Positions 7,645 through 15,052 of a stretch of DNA of 32,471 bases are shown one piece after another. The position numbers and the translations under genes were made by a program. The notes below the pieces were generated by a model. The model was not told the origin of the DNA. It did not search any database and worked only from the letters and a program-made list of their open reading frames with translations. The stretch covers positions 1 through 32,471 of the forward strand of contig JABFSN010000217.1 of NCBI GenBank assembly GCA_013140575.1, written 5' to 3'. The DNA is from Phycisphaerales bacterium. Its GTDB lineage: Bacteria; Planctomycetota; Phycisphaerae; UBA1845. Each line of letters begins with the position of its first letter. Positions within the stretch are counted from its first letter, which is position 1.

Positions 7645-7687
7645 GCGCCGGGGCGCTCATGGGTTTAGGAACGGGAGCGAAACGAAG

Positions 7688-8035
7688 ATGTCCATCACAT
7701 TGACGGAAAAGGCGGCCCACAAGGTGGGCGAGTGCATCCAGGAACAGAGCGGGAAATCCGGCGGCGGGGAGCCGACGCCGTTGTACCTTCGCGTGGGGGT
7801 GAAGGGCGGCGGGTGCAGCGGGTTCAGCTACTCGCTGGACCTGACCGAGACCAAGCAGGAGAACGACGAGTCGTGGAACCTGCACGGCGTGGAGGTGATC
7901 TGCGATCCGAAGAGCCTGCTGTACCTGAACGGCACGACGGTGGATTACAAGGAGAGCATCATGGGCAGCGGGTTCGTGTTTACGAATCCCAATGCGACCT
8001 CGTCGTGCGGATGCGGGAGCAGCTTCTCGGCGTAA
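7688..8035 (+). CDS. sufA: A-type Fe-S carrier (SufA/ErpA/IscA family)
   Basis: 115-residue HesB/IscA-type protein with the three conserved cluster-ligating cysteines: GGGCSGF in the middle and SCGCGSSF at the C-terminus. It accepts Fe-S clusters from the SufBCD scaffold and passes them to target proteins. It lies 43 bases after the Rrf2 gene, with GGGAG upstream. Family membership is certain; whether it is functionally SufA or ErpA cannot be told from sequence, and the symbol is given from its operon position. Confidence 0.92.
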   Translation: MSITLTEKAAHKVGECIQEQSGKSGGGEPTPLYLRVGVKGGGCSGFSYSLDLTETKQENDESWNLHGVEVICDPKSLLYLNGTTVDYKESIMGSGFVFTNPNATSSCGCGSSFSA

Positions 8036-8057
8036 CGGGCACGGCGAGAGGGCATCA

Positions 8058-8160
8058 CGCAAAGGCGCAAAGGACGCAAAGTGGGAGAATGGGATCCGCA
8101 GATTTTCGCAGATTGGGGAAGAAGATGATCCACAGAGGACACAGAGGGGCACAGAGGGAG
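8058..8160 (+). repeat. Short tandem repeats between the A-type carrier and sufB
   Basis: Three units of CGCAAAGG(A) at 8058-8081 and three units of CACAGAGG(A/G) at 8131-8160, with a CGCAGATT doublet between them. Period 8-10 bases, purine-rich on the coding strand. Confidence 0.7.
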
Positions 8161-8202
8161 TGGAACCGCGGACAGCGGGTTTGAGGGCGGAAAGGGTTTG
8201 CG

Positions 8203-9651
8203 ATGTCGTTGATGACCAGTCCGATCGATGCGTGGGCGCAGTCGGAATATAAATATGGGTTCTACACGGACATCGAGTCCGACAGCATCCCCGCGGGATT
8301 GAACGAAGACGTCATCCGTCTGATCTCGGCCAAGAAGGGCGAGCCGGCGTTCATGCTGGAGTGGCGGCTGAAGGCGTATCGTCATTGGTTGACGATGACG
8401 GAGCCGACGTGGCCGAACGTGCATTATCCGCCGATCGACTATCAGAAGATCGTGTACTATTCCGCGCCGAAGCAAAAGGGCGACGGTCCCAAGAGCCTGG
8501 ACGAGGTCGATCCCAAGCTGCTGGAGACGTACAAGAAGCTGGGCATTCCGCTGGAAGAGCAGAAGATGCTGACGGGCGTCGCGGTGGACGCGGTTTTTGA
8601 CAGCGTGTCCGTGGCCACTACGTTCAAAGCCAAGCTGGGCGAGTTGGGGATCATCTTCTGTTCGTTCAGTGAGGCCGTGCGGGAGCATCCGGAGCTGGTG
8701 CGGAAGTACCTGGGCAGCGTCGTGCCCTATTCGGACAATTTCTTCGCGACGTTGAACTCGGCCGTGTTTAGCGATGGTTCGTTCGTGTACGTGCCCAAGG
8801 GGGTGCGCTGCCCGATGGAACTGTCGACCTATTTCCGCATCAACGCGATGTCTACCGGGCAATTTGAGCGGACGTTGATCGTGGCCGACGAGGGGGCGTA
8901 CGTCAGCTATCTGGAGGGGTGCACGGCGCCGATGCGGGACGAGAACCAGTTGCACGCGGCCGTCGTGGAGCTGGTGGCGCTGGACGACGCGACGATCAAG
9001 TATTCGACGATTCAGAACTGGTACCCGGGCGACAAGGACGGCAAGGGCGGGATTTACAATTTCGTCACCAAGCGGGGGAAGTGTCTGGGGCGGCGGTCGC
9101 ACATTTCGTGGACGCAGGTGGAGACGGGTTCGGCGATCACATGGAAATATCCGAGTTGCATTCTGCAGGGCGACGAGTCGGTGGGCGAGTTTTATTCGGT
9201 GGCGATGGTCAATCATCGCCAGCAGGCCGACACGGGCACCAAGATGATCCACATCGGCAAGCGGACGCGGAGCAACGTGGTGTCCAAGGGGATTTCGGCG
9301 GGATTCGGGCAGAATTCGTACCGCGGGCTGATCAAGATCAACAAGGGTGCGGAGTACGCGCGGAATTACACGCAGTGCGATTCGATGCTGATGGGCGACA
9401 GGTGCGGGGCGCATACGTTCCCCTATATCGAGGTGCAGAACAGCACGGCGCACATGGAGCATGAGGCCACCACGTCGAAGATCGGCGAGGACCAGATGTT
9501 TTATTGCAACCAGCGGGGGATTTCGACGGAGGACGCGGTGTCGATGATCGTGAACGGGTTCTGCAAGGAGGTGTTCCGCGAATTGCCGATGGAATTCGCG
9601 GTGGAGGCGCAGAAGCTGCTGACGATCAGTCTGGAAGGCAGTGTGGGGTAG
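8203..9651 (+). CDS. sufB: SufB, Fe-S cluster scaffold subunit
   Basis: 482 residues, normal length for SufB. It forms the SufB-SufC2-SufD complex on which Fe-S clusters are built. Diagnostic segments are present: [46 protein letters not shown], the [21 protein letters not shown] core, and [17 protein letters not shown] with the conserved Cys used for cluster or sulfur binding, followed by [23 protein letters not shown]. It is the first of the scaffold genes and is preceded by a 167-base spacer rich in short tandem repeats; the ribosome binding site (GGAAAGGG region) is weak. Confidence 0.97.
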   Translation: MSLMTSPIDAWAQSEYKYGFYTDIESDSIPAGLNEDVIRLISAKKGEPAFMLEWRLKAYRHWLTMTEPTWPNVHYPPIDYQKIVYYSAPKQKGDGPKSLDEVDPKLLETYKKLGIPLEEQKMLTGVAVDAVFDSVSVATTFKAKLGELGIIFCSFSEAVREHPELVRKYLGSVVPYSDNFFATLNSAVFSDGSFVYVPKGVRCPMELSTYFRINAMSTGQFERTLIVADEGAYVSYLEGCTAPMRDENQLHAAVVELVALDDATIKYSTIQNWYPGDKDGKGGIYNFVTKRGKCLGRRSHISWTQVETGSAITWKYPSCILQGDESVGEFYSVAMVNHRQQADTGTKMIHIGKRTRSNVVSKGISAGFGQNSYRGLIKINKGAEYARNYTQCDSMLMGDRCGAHTFPYIEVQNSTAHMEHEATTSKIGEDQMFYCNQRGISTEDAVSMIVNGFCKEVFRELPMEFAVEAQKLLTISLEGSVG

Positions 9652-9653
9652 GA

Positions 9654-9690
9654 AGGGACGCAGGGACACAGGGACAGAGGGACGAAGGGG
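9654..9690 (+). repeat. 8-bp tandem repeat after sufB
   Basis: About 4.5 units of AGGGACNN begin three bases after the sufB stop codon. Very similar to the repeat at 10280-10303. Confidence 0.75.
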
Positions 9691-9737
9691 ACCGGTGGCG
9701 GGGCTGACCGGCGGGTGAGCATCGGAAAGGCGAAGCG

Positions 9738-10274
9738 ATGGCGACGGTGAGTTTGACGGAAAACAGCACGATGCGGGAGGTGTTGGAGGCGTATCCGAGC
9801 GCGCAGCGGGCGCTGATGCGGAAATATCATATCGGGGGGTGCAGCAGTTGCGGGTTCGCGCCGGAGGAGCAACTGGGCGTCGTGCTGGCTCGGCACAACG
9901 TGAGCGACGTCGGCGACGTGCTGTCGCATATCGCGGATGCGCATGAGCAGGAGCAGAATATCCGGATTTCGCCCAAGGCGTTGGCCGAGGCGTTGAAGAG
10001 CGCCGCGCCGCCGCGGTTGATCGACGTGCGCGAGCCGTTCGAGCAGGACATCTGCAAGCTGGAAGGGGCGCGGTCGGCGGATGAGAAGCTGGTGCAGGAG
10101 ATTTTTTCGAGCTGGCCGAAGGATACCTTAATCGTGACGTATTGTCATCATGGGATGCGGAGCATGGAGGCGGCGTCGTATCTGATCGGGCACGGGTATA
10201 CGAACGTGCGGAGTCTGGACGGGGGGATCGACGCGTGGGCGGAGCAGATGGATTCGAAGATGGAGAGGTATTAG
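9738..10274 (+). CDS. DUF1858-like/CxxC domain fused to rhodanese, SUF-associated
   Basis: 178 residues in two parts. Residues 1-60 (MREVLEAYPSAQRALMRKYHIGGCSSCGF) resemble the DUF1858/ScdA-N type helical domain with a CxxC pair. Residues about 75-178 form a rhodanese domain with the active-site loop VTYCHHGMRS, whose Cys is the persulfide carrier, and the family ending NVRSLDGGIDAWAEQ. Placed between sufB and sufC, it probably takes part in sulfur transfer or redox support of cluster assembly. Both domains are recognised; the specific role is inferred from context. It has tandem-repeat spacers on both sides. Confidence 0.88.
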   Translation: MATVSLTENSTMREVLEAYPSAQRALMRKYHIGGCSSCGFAPEEQLGVVLARHNVSDVGDVLSHIADAHEQEQNIRISPKALAEALKSAAPPRLIDVREPFEQDICKLEGARSADEKLVQEIFSSWPKDTLIVTYCHHGMRSMEAASYLIGHGYTNVRSLDGGIDAWAEQMDSKMERY

Positions 10275-10279
10275 GGGGA

Positions 10280-10303
10280 AGGGACAGAGGGACGAAGGGA
10301 CAT
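10280..10303 (+). repeat. 8-bp tandem repeat before sufC
   Basis: Three units of AGGGACNN ending four bases before the sufC start codon. The repeat itself may act as the ribosome binding site (AGGGA). Confidence 0.7.
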
Positions 10304-10307
10304 AGAG

Positions 10308-11072
10308 ATGCTGGAGATTCGGAATTTACATGCGAGTGTGGAAGGGAAGGAGATCCTACGGGGGGTCGATCTGACCGTGCGGGCGGGCGAGGTGCACTCG
10401 ATCATGGGGCCTAACGGGTCGGGCAAGAGCACGCTGGCGCAGGTGCTGGCCGGTCGGGAGACGTATGAGGTAACCGAAGGCGCGATACTGTTTGACGGTC
10501 AGAATCTGCTGGAGATGGAGCCGGACGAGCGGGCGCTGGCGGGGGTGTTTCTGGCGTTTCAATATCCGGTGGAGATACCCGGCGTCACGACGAACTATTT
10601 TCTGCGGGCGGCGTTGAACGCGAAGCGCAAGCATCTGGGCGAGGAAGAAGTGGACGCGGTCGATTTTCTGTCGCTGGTGAAAGAGAAGGCGGCGTGGGTG
10701 AAGATCGATCCGGCGCTGCTGAACCGCGGCATCAATGAATCGTTTTCAGGTGGCGAGAAGAAGCGGAACGAGATATTGCAAATGGCCGTTCTGGAGCCCA
10801 AGCTGGCGGTTCTGGACGAGACGGATTCGGGCCTGGACATCGACGCGTTGAAGATCGTGGCCGACGGGGTGAACCGGATGCGGAGCCAGAGCCGGGCGTT
10901 CGTGGTGGTGACGCACTATCAGCGGCTGTTGAATTACATCGTGCCGGATTACGTCCACGTGCTGGTGGGCGGACGGATCGCGCAATCGGGCGGGAAGGAA
11001 CTGGCGTTCAAGCTGGAAGAGCAGGGGTACGCGTGGGTGGAGAAGGAACCGGCGGCGGCGGGCGCAAGATAG
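10308..11072 (+). CDS. sufC: SufC, ABC ATPase of the SUF scaffold
   Basis: 254-residue soluble ABC ATPase. Walker A GPNGSGKST, Q-loop region FLAFQYPVEIPGV, signature FSGGEKKRNEI and Walker B LAVLDETDSGLDID with the SufC-specific DSGLDID are all intact. ATP binding dimerises SufC and opens SufB-SufD for cluster formation. Length and motifs are typical. It lies between the rhodanese gene and sufD. Confidence 0.97.
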   Translation: MLEIRNLHASVEGKEILRGVDLTVRAGEVHSIMGPNGSGKSTLAQVLAGRETYEVTEGAILFDGQNLLEMEPDERALAGVFLAFQYPVEIPGVTTNYFLRAALNAKRKHLGEEEVDAVDFLSLVKEKAAWVKIDPALLNRGINESFSGGEKKRNEILQMAVLEPKLAVLDETDSGLDIDALKIVADGVNRMRSQSRAFVVVTHYQRLLNYIVPDYVHVLVGGRIAQSGGKELAFKLEEQGYAWVEKEPAAAGAR

Positions 11073-11098
11073 GCCAGTGGGCGATCGCTGGGCGGATG

Positions 11099-11134
11099 AG
11101 GATTGACAGGATTTACAAGATTTACAGGATTTGC
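11099..11134 (+). repeat. 9-bp tandem repeat between sufC and sufD
   Basis: Four units of AGGATTTAC with single-base changes (AGGATTGAC, AGGATTTAC, AAGATTTAC, AGGATTTGC). The rest of the 189-base spacer shows no gene. Confidence 0.75.
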
Positions 11135-11261
11135 GAAGGAGCCACGTTTTCGGCGTGGGAAGATCGGATGTAGGCGGTCGGGTTTTTGGTGCGAATTCTG
11201 TCTATTCGAAGCGAGCGCATTCGAATAGTTTCGGAGCGCTTCCCAACGGGGTGAACAAGGC

Positions 11262-12608
11262 ATGACAGTGGCGGTGAAAGAGCGGGCGGCGACGCCGTTT
11301 GTGGGTGAGTTTGACGCGTTTGAAAAAAAGGCGTCGGCGGCGGGTCCGGGGTGGCTGATGCCGATCCGGAAGGCGGCGATCGCACGGTTCGCGGAGGTCG
11401 GGATTCCGACGACGCGGGACGAGGATTGGCGATACACGAACGTCTCCGGGATCGCGAAGCGCGGATTTCGCATGCGAACGGGCGCGGCGCCGGCGGTGCA
11501 GGCGTCGGAGATTGAGCCATTCGTGATCGGCGTGGCGGCCGGCGTGCGACTCGTGTTCGTGAATGGGGCGTTCAGCGCGGCGCTGTCGCGATGTCCATCC
11601 GCGGGCAAGGGAGTTGCGGTCGGCAGTCTGACCGAGGCGTTGAAGAACGGATCGGCATGGGTCCATGAGCATCTGACGCACTGGGCGCGCTATCAGGCAT
11701 TTCCATTCGCGGCGTTGAACACGGCATTCATGGAGGACGGCGCGGTGGTACACGTGCCGCGCGGCGTGGTCGTCGAATCGCCGATCGAGATCGTGCATCT
11801 GACGACCGCGGGCGACGCGGGATCGGTGAATTATCCGCGAACGTTGATCGTGGCCGAGGCGCAGAGCCAGGTGACGGTGACGGAGACCTACGCGGGACTG
11901 AACGGTTCGTATTTCAACGATGTGGTCACAGAGATAGTGGCGGGCGAGAGCGCGGTGGTGGATTACTACAAGGTGGTGCGCGAGCGGCCGGGGGCGTTTC
12001 ATGTCGGTCTGTTGCACGTTCAGCAGCATCGCAGCAGCACGTTTACGGCGCACACGTCTGTATTGGGCGAAGCGACCGTGCGAAATAACGTCACGGCGGT
12101 CATGGACGGGGAGGGCTGCGACTGCACGTTGAATGGAATGGGCATGATGGAGGGCGACGGGCTGGTGGACAATCATCTGCGGGTGGAGCACGCCAAGCCG
12201 CACTGCCGTAGCTGGGAGTACTACAAGGCGATTCTGGACGGGCGGTCACGCGGCGTGTTCACGGGGCGGATCGTGGTGAGCGAGGGGGCGCAGAAGACGG
12301 ACGCGAAGCAGACGAACATGAATCTGATTCTGTCGGACGAGGCGCTGGCGGACAGCAAGCCGCAGTTGGAGATTTTCGCGGACGACGTGAAGTGCACGCA
12401 CGGGGCGACGATTGGACAGATCGACGGCGACGCGATTTTCTATTTGCGATCGCGGGGCATGAGCGCGGCGGCGGCGCGCAGTCTGCTGGTGTATGCGTTC
12501 GCGAGCGAGAGTTTGAACCAAATCCGGGTTCCGGCATTGCGGACGTGTCTGGAGCGTCTGGTGTTGGATCGCCTGCCGGGCGGGCGGGCGTTGGGCGCTG
12601 TGGCATGA
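11262..12608 (+). CDS. sufD: SufD, Fe-S scaffold subunit
   Basis: 448 residues. It pairs with SufB and SufC to form the cluster assembly scaffold. The N-terminal helical part contains the SufD motif PTTRDEDWRYTNVS; the C-terminal beta-helix part contains GVFTGRIVVSEGAQKTDAKQTNMNLILSD, KPQLEIFADDVKCTHGATIGQID with the conserved histidine, and YLRSRGMSAAAARSLLVYAFA. Its stop overlaps the sufS start (ATGA at 12605-12608), so the two are translationally coupled. Confidence 0.96.
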   Translation: MTVAVKERAATPFVGEFDAFEKKASAAGPGWLMPIRKAAIARFAEVGIPTTRDEDWRYTNVSGIAKRGFRMRTGAAPAVQASEIEPFVIGVAAGVRLVFVNGAFSAALSRCPSAGKGVAVGSLTEALKNGSAWVHEHLTHWARYQAFPFAALNTAFMEDGAVVHVPRGVVVESPIEIVHLTTAGDAGSVNYPRTLIVAEAQSQVTVTETYAGLNGSYFNDVVTEIVAGESAVVDYYKVVRERPGAFHVGLLHVQQHRSSTFTAHTSVLGEATVRNNVTAVMDGEGCDCTLNGMGMMEGDGLVDNHLRVEHAKPHCRSWEYYKAILDGRSRGVFTGRIVVSEGAQKTDAKQTNMNLILSDEALADSKPQLEIFADDVKCTHGATIGQIDGDAIFYLRSRGMSAAAARSLLVYAFASESLNQIRVPALRTCLERLVLDRLPGGRALGAVA

Positions 12609-13873
12609 CATCGGCCGTGTCGCAATCCACGCGGAAATCGCCGCCGGCAACGGGCCGGTTGGACGTGCGCCGAATCCGCGAAGATTTTCCCATCCTAGAC
12701 ACCAAGGTCAATGGCCGGCCGCTGGTTTATCTGGATAACGCGGCCACGGCGCAGAAACCTCGAATAGTTCTGGAGGCAATGGACCGGTACTACCGCGAAC
12801 AGAATGCAAATGTCCATCGCGGCGTGCATCATCTGAGCGTGGTGGCGACCAAGGCGTATGAAGACGCGCGGTTGCGGGTGCAGCGATTCATCGGGGCGGA
12901 GTGCCCGCAGGAGATCGTATTCGTGCGCAGCGCGACGGAGGCCATCAATCTGGTGGCGCAGTCGTATGGTCGGCCGCGATTGCGGGCGGGCGATGAAATC
13001 GTCATTTCAGCGATGGAGCACCATTCGAACATCGTGCCGTGGCAGATGTTGTGCGGGCAGACGGGGGCGATATTGCGGGTGGCGCCGATTGATGACGCGG
13101 GGGAGTTAATGCTGGATGGGTACGAGGCGTTATTGGGGCCGCGGACGCGTCTGGTTTCGTTGTGTTATGTTTCCAACGCGCTGGGCACGATCAACCCGGT
13201 GGGCGAGGCGATGGAACTGGCGCACGCAAGAGGCATTCCGGTGATGCTGGACGGGGCGCAGGCGGCGCCGCATCTGCGTCTGGACGTGCGGGCGCTGGAC
13301 TGCGAGTTTCTGGCGATCACGGGTCACAAGCTGTTCGGACCGACGGGGATCGGCGTGCTGTACGGGAAGCGGTCGTTGCTGGAGGCGATGGAGCCGTATC
13401 AGGGCGGCGGGGACATGATCAAGTCGGTCACGTTTGAGAAGACGGAATACAACGATCTGCCGCACAAGTTCGAGGCCGGGACGCCAAATATCGCAGGGAC
13501 GATCGGACTCGCGGCGGCGATCGACTATGTTGAGAGAATCGGCCTGGAAGCCGTCGCGGCGTACGAAGATGGTCTGTTGCGCCGCGCGACCGAAGTGTTG
13601 AGTGCCATTCCGCAGGTGCGGATCATCGGCACGGCGCGGCATAAGGCGGCCGTCGTATCGTTTGTCGTGGATTGTGCGCACGCACACGATGTCGGCACGG
13701 TTCTGGACCTGGAGGGGATCGCGGTGCGGACGGGGCATCACTGTGCGCAGCCGGTGATGGACCGGTTCGGGGTGCCTGCCACGGCGCGGGCGTCGATGGC
13801 ATTCTACAATACCATGGAAGAGATCGACGCGTTGGCGGACGGAGTGCGCAAAGTGGTGAAGATGTTCGGATGA
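12605..13873 (+). CDS. sufS: SufS, group II cysteine desulfurase
   Basis: 422-residue PLP enzyme that removes sulfur from cysteine as a persulfide. PLP lysine at Lys242 (ITGHKLFGPTGIG), the conserved histidine pair in EHHSN (139-140), and the catalytic Cys380 in RTGHHCAQPVM are all present; the RxGHHCA context is that of the SufS group. The start overlaps the sufD stop by ATGA, and the stop overlaps the sufU start, so sufD-sufS-sufU form a tightly coupled block. The first 18 residues are a variable leader. Confidence 0.96.
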   Translation: MTSAVSQSTRKSPPATGRLDVRRIREDFPILDTKVNGRPLVYLDNAATAQKPRIVLEAMDRYYREQNANVHRGVHHLSVVATKAYEDARLRVQRFIGAECPQEIVFVRSATEAINLVAQSYGRPRLRAGDEIVISAMEHHSNIVPWQMLCGQTGAILRVAPIDDAGELMLDGYEALLGPRTRLVSLCYVSNALGTINPVGEAMELAHARGIPVMLDGAQAAPHLRLDVRALDCEFLAITGHKLFGPTGIGVLYGKRSLLEAMEPYQGGGDMIKSVTFEKTEYNDLPHKFEAGTPNIAGTIGLAAAIDYVERIGLEAVAAYEDGLLRRATEVLSAIPQVRIIGTARHKAAVVSFVVDCAHAHDVGTVLDLEGIAVRTGHHCAQPVMDRFGVPATARASMAFYNTMEEIDALADGVRKVVKMFG

Positions 13874-14325
13874 TGGAAGACCTTCACGATTTGTACCAGG
13901 ATTTGATTCTGGATCACAACCGCCGGCCGCGGAATAAGCGGTTGGTGATCGACGCGGACCGTAAAGCGGAGGGTTACAACCCGCTGTGCGGCGATCGTGT
14001 CACGGTCTATGTGAAAGTGGACGGCGACCGTGTCGTGGATGTTGCGTTTGAGGGTTCGGGGTGCGCGATTTCGACGGCGTCGGCGTCGTTGATGACCGAG
14101 TCGGTGAAGGGTAAGACGCTGACCGAGGCGAAGTCGCTGTTCCGGCGATTTCATGGTTTGATCACCGGCGAGGCGGAAGAATCGAGGGACGGCCCCGGCC
14201 TGGGGAAACTGGAAGTGTTTTCCGGGGTTTGCAAGTTCCCGGCGCGAGTGAAATGTGCGACGTTGGCGTGGCACACAGTGAACGCGGCGTTAAATGACGA
14301 GCGCGACCCGGTCAAGACGGAGTGA
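13870..14325 (+). CDS. sufU: SufU, zinc-dependent sulfurtransferase partner of SufS
   Basis: 151 residues. Zinc ligands of the SufU family are in place: Cys40 and Asp42 (NPLCGDRV), Cys65 (GSGCAIS) and Cys129 (CKFPARVKCATLAW). The insertion typical of SufU, which separates it from the IscU scaffold, lies around residues 95-115. SufU accepts persulfide sulfur from SufS, replacing SufE of proteobacteria; no sufE gene is seen here. The start at 13870 overlaps the sufS stop; ATG 13873 is an equally possible start. Cys121 is an extra cysteine near the active site. Confidence 0.94.
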   Translation: MMEDLHDLYQDLILDHNRRPRNKRLVIDADRKAEGYNPLCGDRVTVYVKVDGDRVVDVAFEGSGCAISTASASLMTESVKGKTLTEAKSLFRRFHGLITGEAEESRDGPGLGKLEVFSGVCKFPARVKCATLAWHTVNAALNDERDPVKTE

Positions 14326-14332
14326 ATCGAGA

Positions 14333-14364
14333 AGGCACGAAGGCACGAAGGCACGAACGCACGA
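14333..14364 (+). repeat. 8-bp tandem repeat between sufU and sufT
   Basis: Three perfect units of AGGCACGA and one ACGCACGA. The same unit occurs twice at 17383-17398 after bamA. Confidence 0.8.
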
Positions 14365-14424
14365 AGAGAAGACGCGGAATCGCTGCGGTGACGGACGGGG
14401 CGATGTTGGCGTCGGGATGAAGAG

Positions 14425-14769
14425 ATGATTGATCAAGCCGGTGGCAATCCGATTGAGAAGATTCAGACAGAGGCGATGCATTCGCAGATTGTCGAGGTGT
14501 TGAAGACGGTCTACGATCCGGAAATACCGGTGAACATCTATGATTTGGGGTTGATTTACGACATTGCGATCGATTCCGAAAAGAAAGTTCACGTCAATAT
14601 GACGCTGACGTCGCCGATGTGTCCGGTGGCGGGTTCGTTGCCGCCGGAAGTGCGGTCGCGGGTGGCGGGCGTGGAGGGGGTTTGCGAGGCCACCGTGGAC
14701 GTGGTGTGGGATCCACCGTGGTCGCCGCAGAAGATGTCGGACGCGGCGCGACTGCAATTGAACATGTAG
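14425..14769 (+). CDS. sufT: SufT-like DUF59/MIP18 Fe-S maturation factor
   Basis: 114-residue DUF59 protein. Family motifs: DPEIPVNIYDLGLIYDI, NMTLTSPMCPVAGSLPPEV with the conserved Cys, and VWDPPWSPQKMSDAARLQLNM at the C-terminus. SufT-type proteins assist maturation of Fe-S proteins, mainly under high demand. It closes the SUF operon, 99 bases after sufU with a tandem repeat in the spacer. Plain DUF59 proteins not tied to SUF exist, but the position makes SufT the best call. Confidence 0.92.
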   Translation: MIDQAGGNPIEKIQTEAMHSQIVEVLKTVYDPEIPVNIYDLGLIYDIAIDSEKKVHVNMTLTSPMCPVAGSLPPEVRSRVAGVEGVCEATVDVVWDPPWSPQKMSDAARLQLNM

Positions 14770-14790
14770 GCCTGCCGGTTTCACTTCCGC

Positions 14791-14805
14791 GCGCCCTTGG
14801 GGCGC
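14791..14805 (+). terminator. Weak hairpin after sufT, possible terminator
   Basis: GCGCCC-TTG-GGGCGC starts 21 bases after the sufT stop and is followed by AAATC, not a T-run. It could mark the end of the SUF operon. The rest of the 283-base spacer to bamA holds nothing I recognise. Confidence 0.35.
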
Positions 14806-15052
14806 AAATCACAGCGAGTACGGGCGTTTGAAGTGGGTTGAGCATCGGGACGAAAGTCGCGAAGGGAGTTTTCGCGCCCGGACGTCGGTGATTGGGCACT
14901 GCGACAGGGGGGCGTCGACTCCTCGGGAAACCGCAATTGCGAGCGTCGGCGGTACTGGGTAGCATGCGGGCGCGCGGTTCGTCGTGATTCACCGGTTTCG
15001 TCCGTTACCGGCGCACGACCGTTTTTAGACAAATCAAGAGTGGAATGGTTTC

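Noticed and set aside
8058-14364. CRISPR array
   Set aside because: The repeats have units of only 8-9 bases with no spacers, and they sit in separate intergenic gaps.
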